From an uncultured Coriobacteriaceae bacterium (lineage in GTDB: Bacteria > Actinomycetota > Coriobacteriia > Coriobacteriales > Atopobiaceae), in contig CADBJR010000029.1 of NCBI GenBank assembly GCA_902795065.1, forward strand, positions 1 to 33,997: 33,997 bases of DNA, read 5' to 3'. The notes beneath the pieces were generated by a model. It was not told the DNA's origin, made no database searches, and was given only the letters and a program-made list of their open reading frames with translations. This document shows, one piece after another, positions 32,352 through 33,997 of this stretch (positions are counted from its first letter, which is position 1; each line of letters starts with the position of its first letter). The position numbers and the translations under genes were made by a program.

Positions 32352-33997
32352 TTGCTCGCACGTCATATAACGTCGCTCAGCGACTACAGAATACCCTTCG
32401 GTGCCGCCCAATTGGGCGGCACCGTCAAGCTGTCCATCGATGTGTGGGAGGACGAGCCCCAGGCTGTCGATCTGCGTCTGTGGATCGACGGCGAGGGCGA
32501 GCGTCTCATCCCGATGCAGCCCGGCAGCGGGAACGGCTCCGCCGTCAGGTACGCCGCGGAGTTCGCGCCCGAGAAGACCGGCGTCATCTGGTACAGCTTC
32601 AACATCACCTCGTCCGACGGCAGCGTGTGGCGCTACGGTGCCCGCGAGGAGCACGCGGTGGGGGAGGGCGCGTTCCACTACGGCGATCCGCCCTCGTTCC
32701 AGATCACGGTGTACGAGCCGCGCGCGGTGCAGCCCGACTGGTACCGCAACGGCATCGTCTACCAGATCTTCCCCGACCGCTTCGCCCGCGGCGACGATTG
32801 GCGCGAGCGTGCCAAGACGCTCGACGCCCCGCGCAAGGGACCCAAGCGCCGCCTCGTCGAGGACTGGGACAAGCCCGTCTCCTACGAGTTCGACGAGAAG
32901 GCCGGCGAGATGCTCGCCTGGGACTTCTACGGCGGCACGCTCGAGGGCATCCGCGAGAAGCTCGGCTACCTCGAGGCGCTCGGCATCACCGCGCTCTACC
33001 TCAACCCGATCTTCGAGGCGGCGAGCAACCACCGCTACGACACGGCCGACTACGAGCGCATCGATCCGCTGCTCGGCGACGAGGAGTCGTTCCGCGCGCT
33101 CTGCGCCGATGCGGAGGCGCACGGCATCTCCGTCATCCTCGACGGCGTCTTCAACCACACCGGCCGCGACTCGCGCTACTTCAACGCGCTCGGGAACTAC
33201 CCCGACGTGGGCGCGGCGCAGGATCCGTCCTCCCCGTACCACACGTGGTACAAGATGGAGGAGGACGGCAGCTACAGCTGCTGGTGGGGCGTCAAGGACC
33301 TGCCCGACATCGAGGAGACCGACCCCGGATACCGGGACTACATCAACGGCGAGGACGGCATCGTCCGCAGGTGGCTGCGCGCCGGCGCGCGCGGTTGGCG
33401 CCTCGACGTGGCCGATGAGCTGCCCGATTCCTTCATCCGCGAGCTCAAGGCAGCTGCGACCGCCGAGAAGGACGATGCCCTCGTCATCGGCGAGGTGTGG
33501 GAGGATGCGACCCACAAGTGGGCGTACGGCGAGCTCCGCCAGTACTTCCAGGGCGAGGAGCTCGACGGCGTGATGAACTAATCCTGCGCTACCTCACCGG
33601 CAAGGCGACCGCCTCCGAGCTGTTCGACGTGCTCGAGCAGCTCATCGAGAACTACCCGCCCGACGCGCTCGCGAACTGCCTGAACGTGCTCGGCACGCAC
33701 GACCGCATGCGCCTCTTCACCGTCTTGGGCGGCGCACCCGAGCAGGACGAGCTGAGCGACGAGAAGCGCCGCGCCTACAAGCTCGACGACGGCCAGAAGG
33801 CCCTCGCGCGCTCGCGTCTCTGGCTCGCCGCTCTGCTGCAGATGACGCTGCCCGGCGTGCCCTGCGTCTACTACGGCGATGAGGCGGGTCTCGAGGGCTT
33901 CCGCGACCCCTACAACCGCGGCACCTTCCCCTGGGAGGGCGGCGATCCCTACTGCCCCACGATCTACCGCAACGCCATCGGGGTGCGCAAGGTGCTT
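32352..33997 (+). pseudogene. Interrupted GH13 alpha-glucosidase/neopullulanase-like gene (runs off the window)
   Basis: Frame one (32352-33581) encodes 409 residues: an N-terminal beta domain, then a GH13 barrel with NGIVYQIFPDRFARGD, LGITALYLNPIFEAASNHRYD, DGVFNHTGRDSRYF (region I, 264-), GWRLDVADELP (Asp352 nucleophile) and VIGEVWED (Glu381). It stops at TAA 33579-33581 after ELDGVMN. The next base frame from 33581 resumes the same protein (ILRYLTGKATASELF ... NVLGTHDRMRLFT with region IV His-Asp, then PGVPCVYYGDEAGLEG). Family members have about five more residues between MNY and ILRY, so a deletion of about 16 bases is likely (inference). A sequencing error cannot be excluded. TTG start with AGAGGT upstream. 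Without region IV the first piece should be inactive. Last visible gene of the glycogen operon. Confidence 0.85.
33581..33997 (+). pseudogene. Downstream out-of-frame piece of the GH13 gene
   Basis: About 139 residues are open to the right edge and carry region IV (LGTHDR, His at 33698-33700 and Asp at 33701-33703), plus VYYGDEAGL and NRGTFPWEGGD, typical of the end of a GH13 barrel. No ribosome-binding site or good start codon is seen; the first in-frame GTG is at 33629. It belongs with the 32352 frame. Confidence 0.8.

Overview
The window is GC-rich, almost fully coding DNA from a high-GC Gram-positive bacterium. The mix of genes (agmatine deiminase with paired permeases, a membrane-anchored LuxR regulator, YitT, a short HisG with HisZ, and a GlgC/GlgD-type glycogen operon) and the abundance of short palindromic repeats fit a gut Coriobacteriia member such as Collinsella. 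That placement is inferred from gene style and was not searched.

Layout. 1-148: tail of an unidentified, possibly TetR-like, gene. 215-1879 (-): NhaC-type antiporter. 2143-6375: two paralogous 478-residue APC permeases followed by agmatine deiminase, plausibly an agmatine uptake and deimination (acid/ammonia) module. 6543-7421: YitT membrane protein. 7502-8491: seven-helix LuxR-type regulator. 8883-13504: MATE transporter, YtcJ-like amidohydrolase, second MATE transporter. 13696-20816: compact histidine operon hisZG(fused)-D-C-B-H-A-F-I, lacking hisE and a histidinol-phosphatase. 20911-20987: tRNA-Arg(ACG). 21037-21711: HAD phosphatase. 21950-23020: lower-GC accessory gene with a predicted PD-(D/E)XK nuclease-like C-terminus. 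23222-23902 (-): endonuclease III. 24022-33997: glycogen operon glgB-glgP-glgC-glgD-glgA plus a GH13 glucosidase whose frame is broken at 33579.

Three families of structured repeats sit between genes. (1) CCTGTCAAA...TTTGACAGG hairpin units: an inverted pair making a perfect 31-bp inverted repeat before aguA, and a single unit at 13547. (2) An element starting TGACGATTCTCCTCG whose first three bases are the stop codon of the preceding gene in both places it occurs (6373 and 11952); the second copy is a perfect 37-bp inverted repeat around a terminator-like hairpin. (3) Two elements of about 150 bp with the same 21-22 bp terminal inverted repeats but different interiors (8510-8659, 23033-23178).

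The most notable points are the interrupted GH13 gene at the end of the glycogen operon, the fused HisZ-HisG protein, a branching enzyme lacking the region I histidine and carrying a Lys/Ala tail, the three repeat families, and the accessory nuclease-like gene. I found no CRISPR array, phage, IS transposase or obvious undescribed multi-gene defence system.
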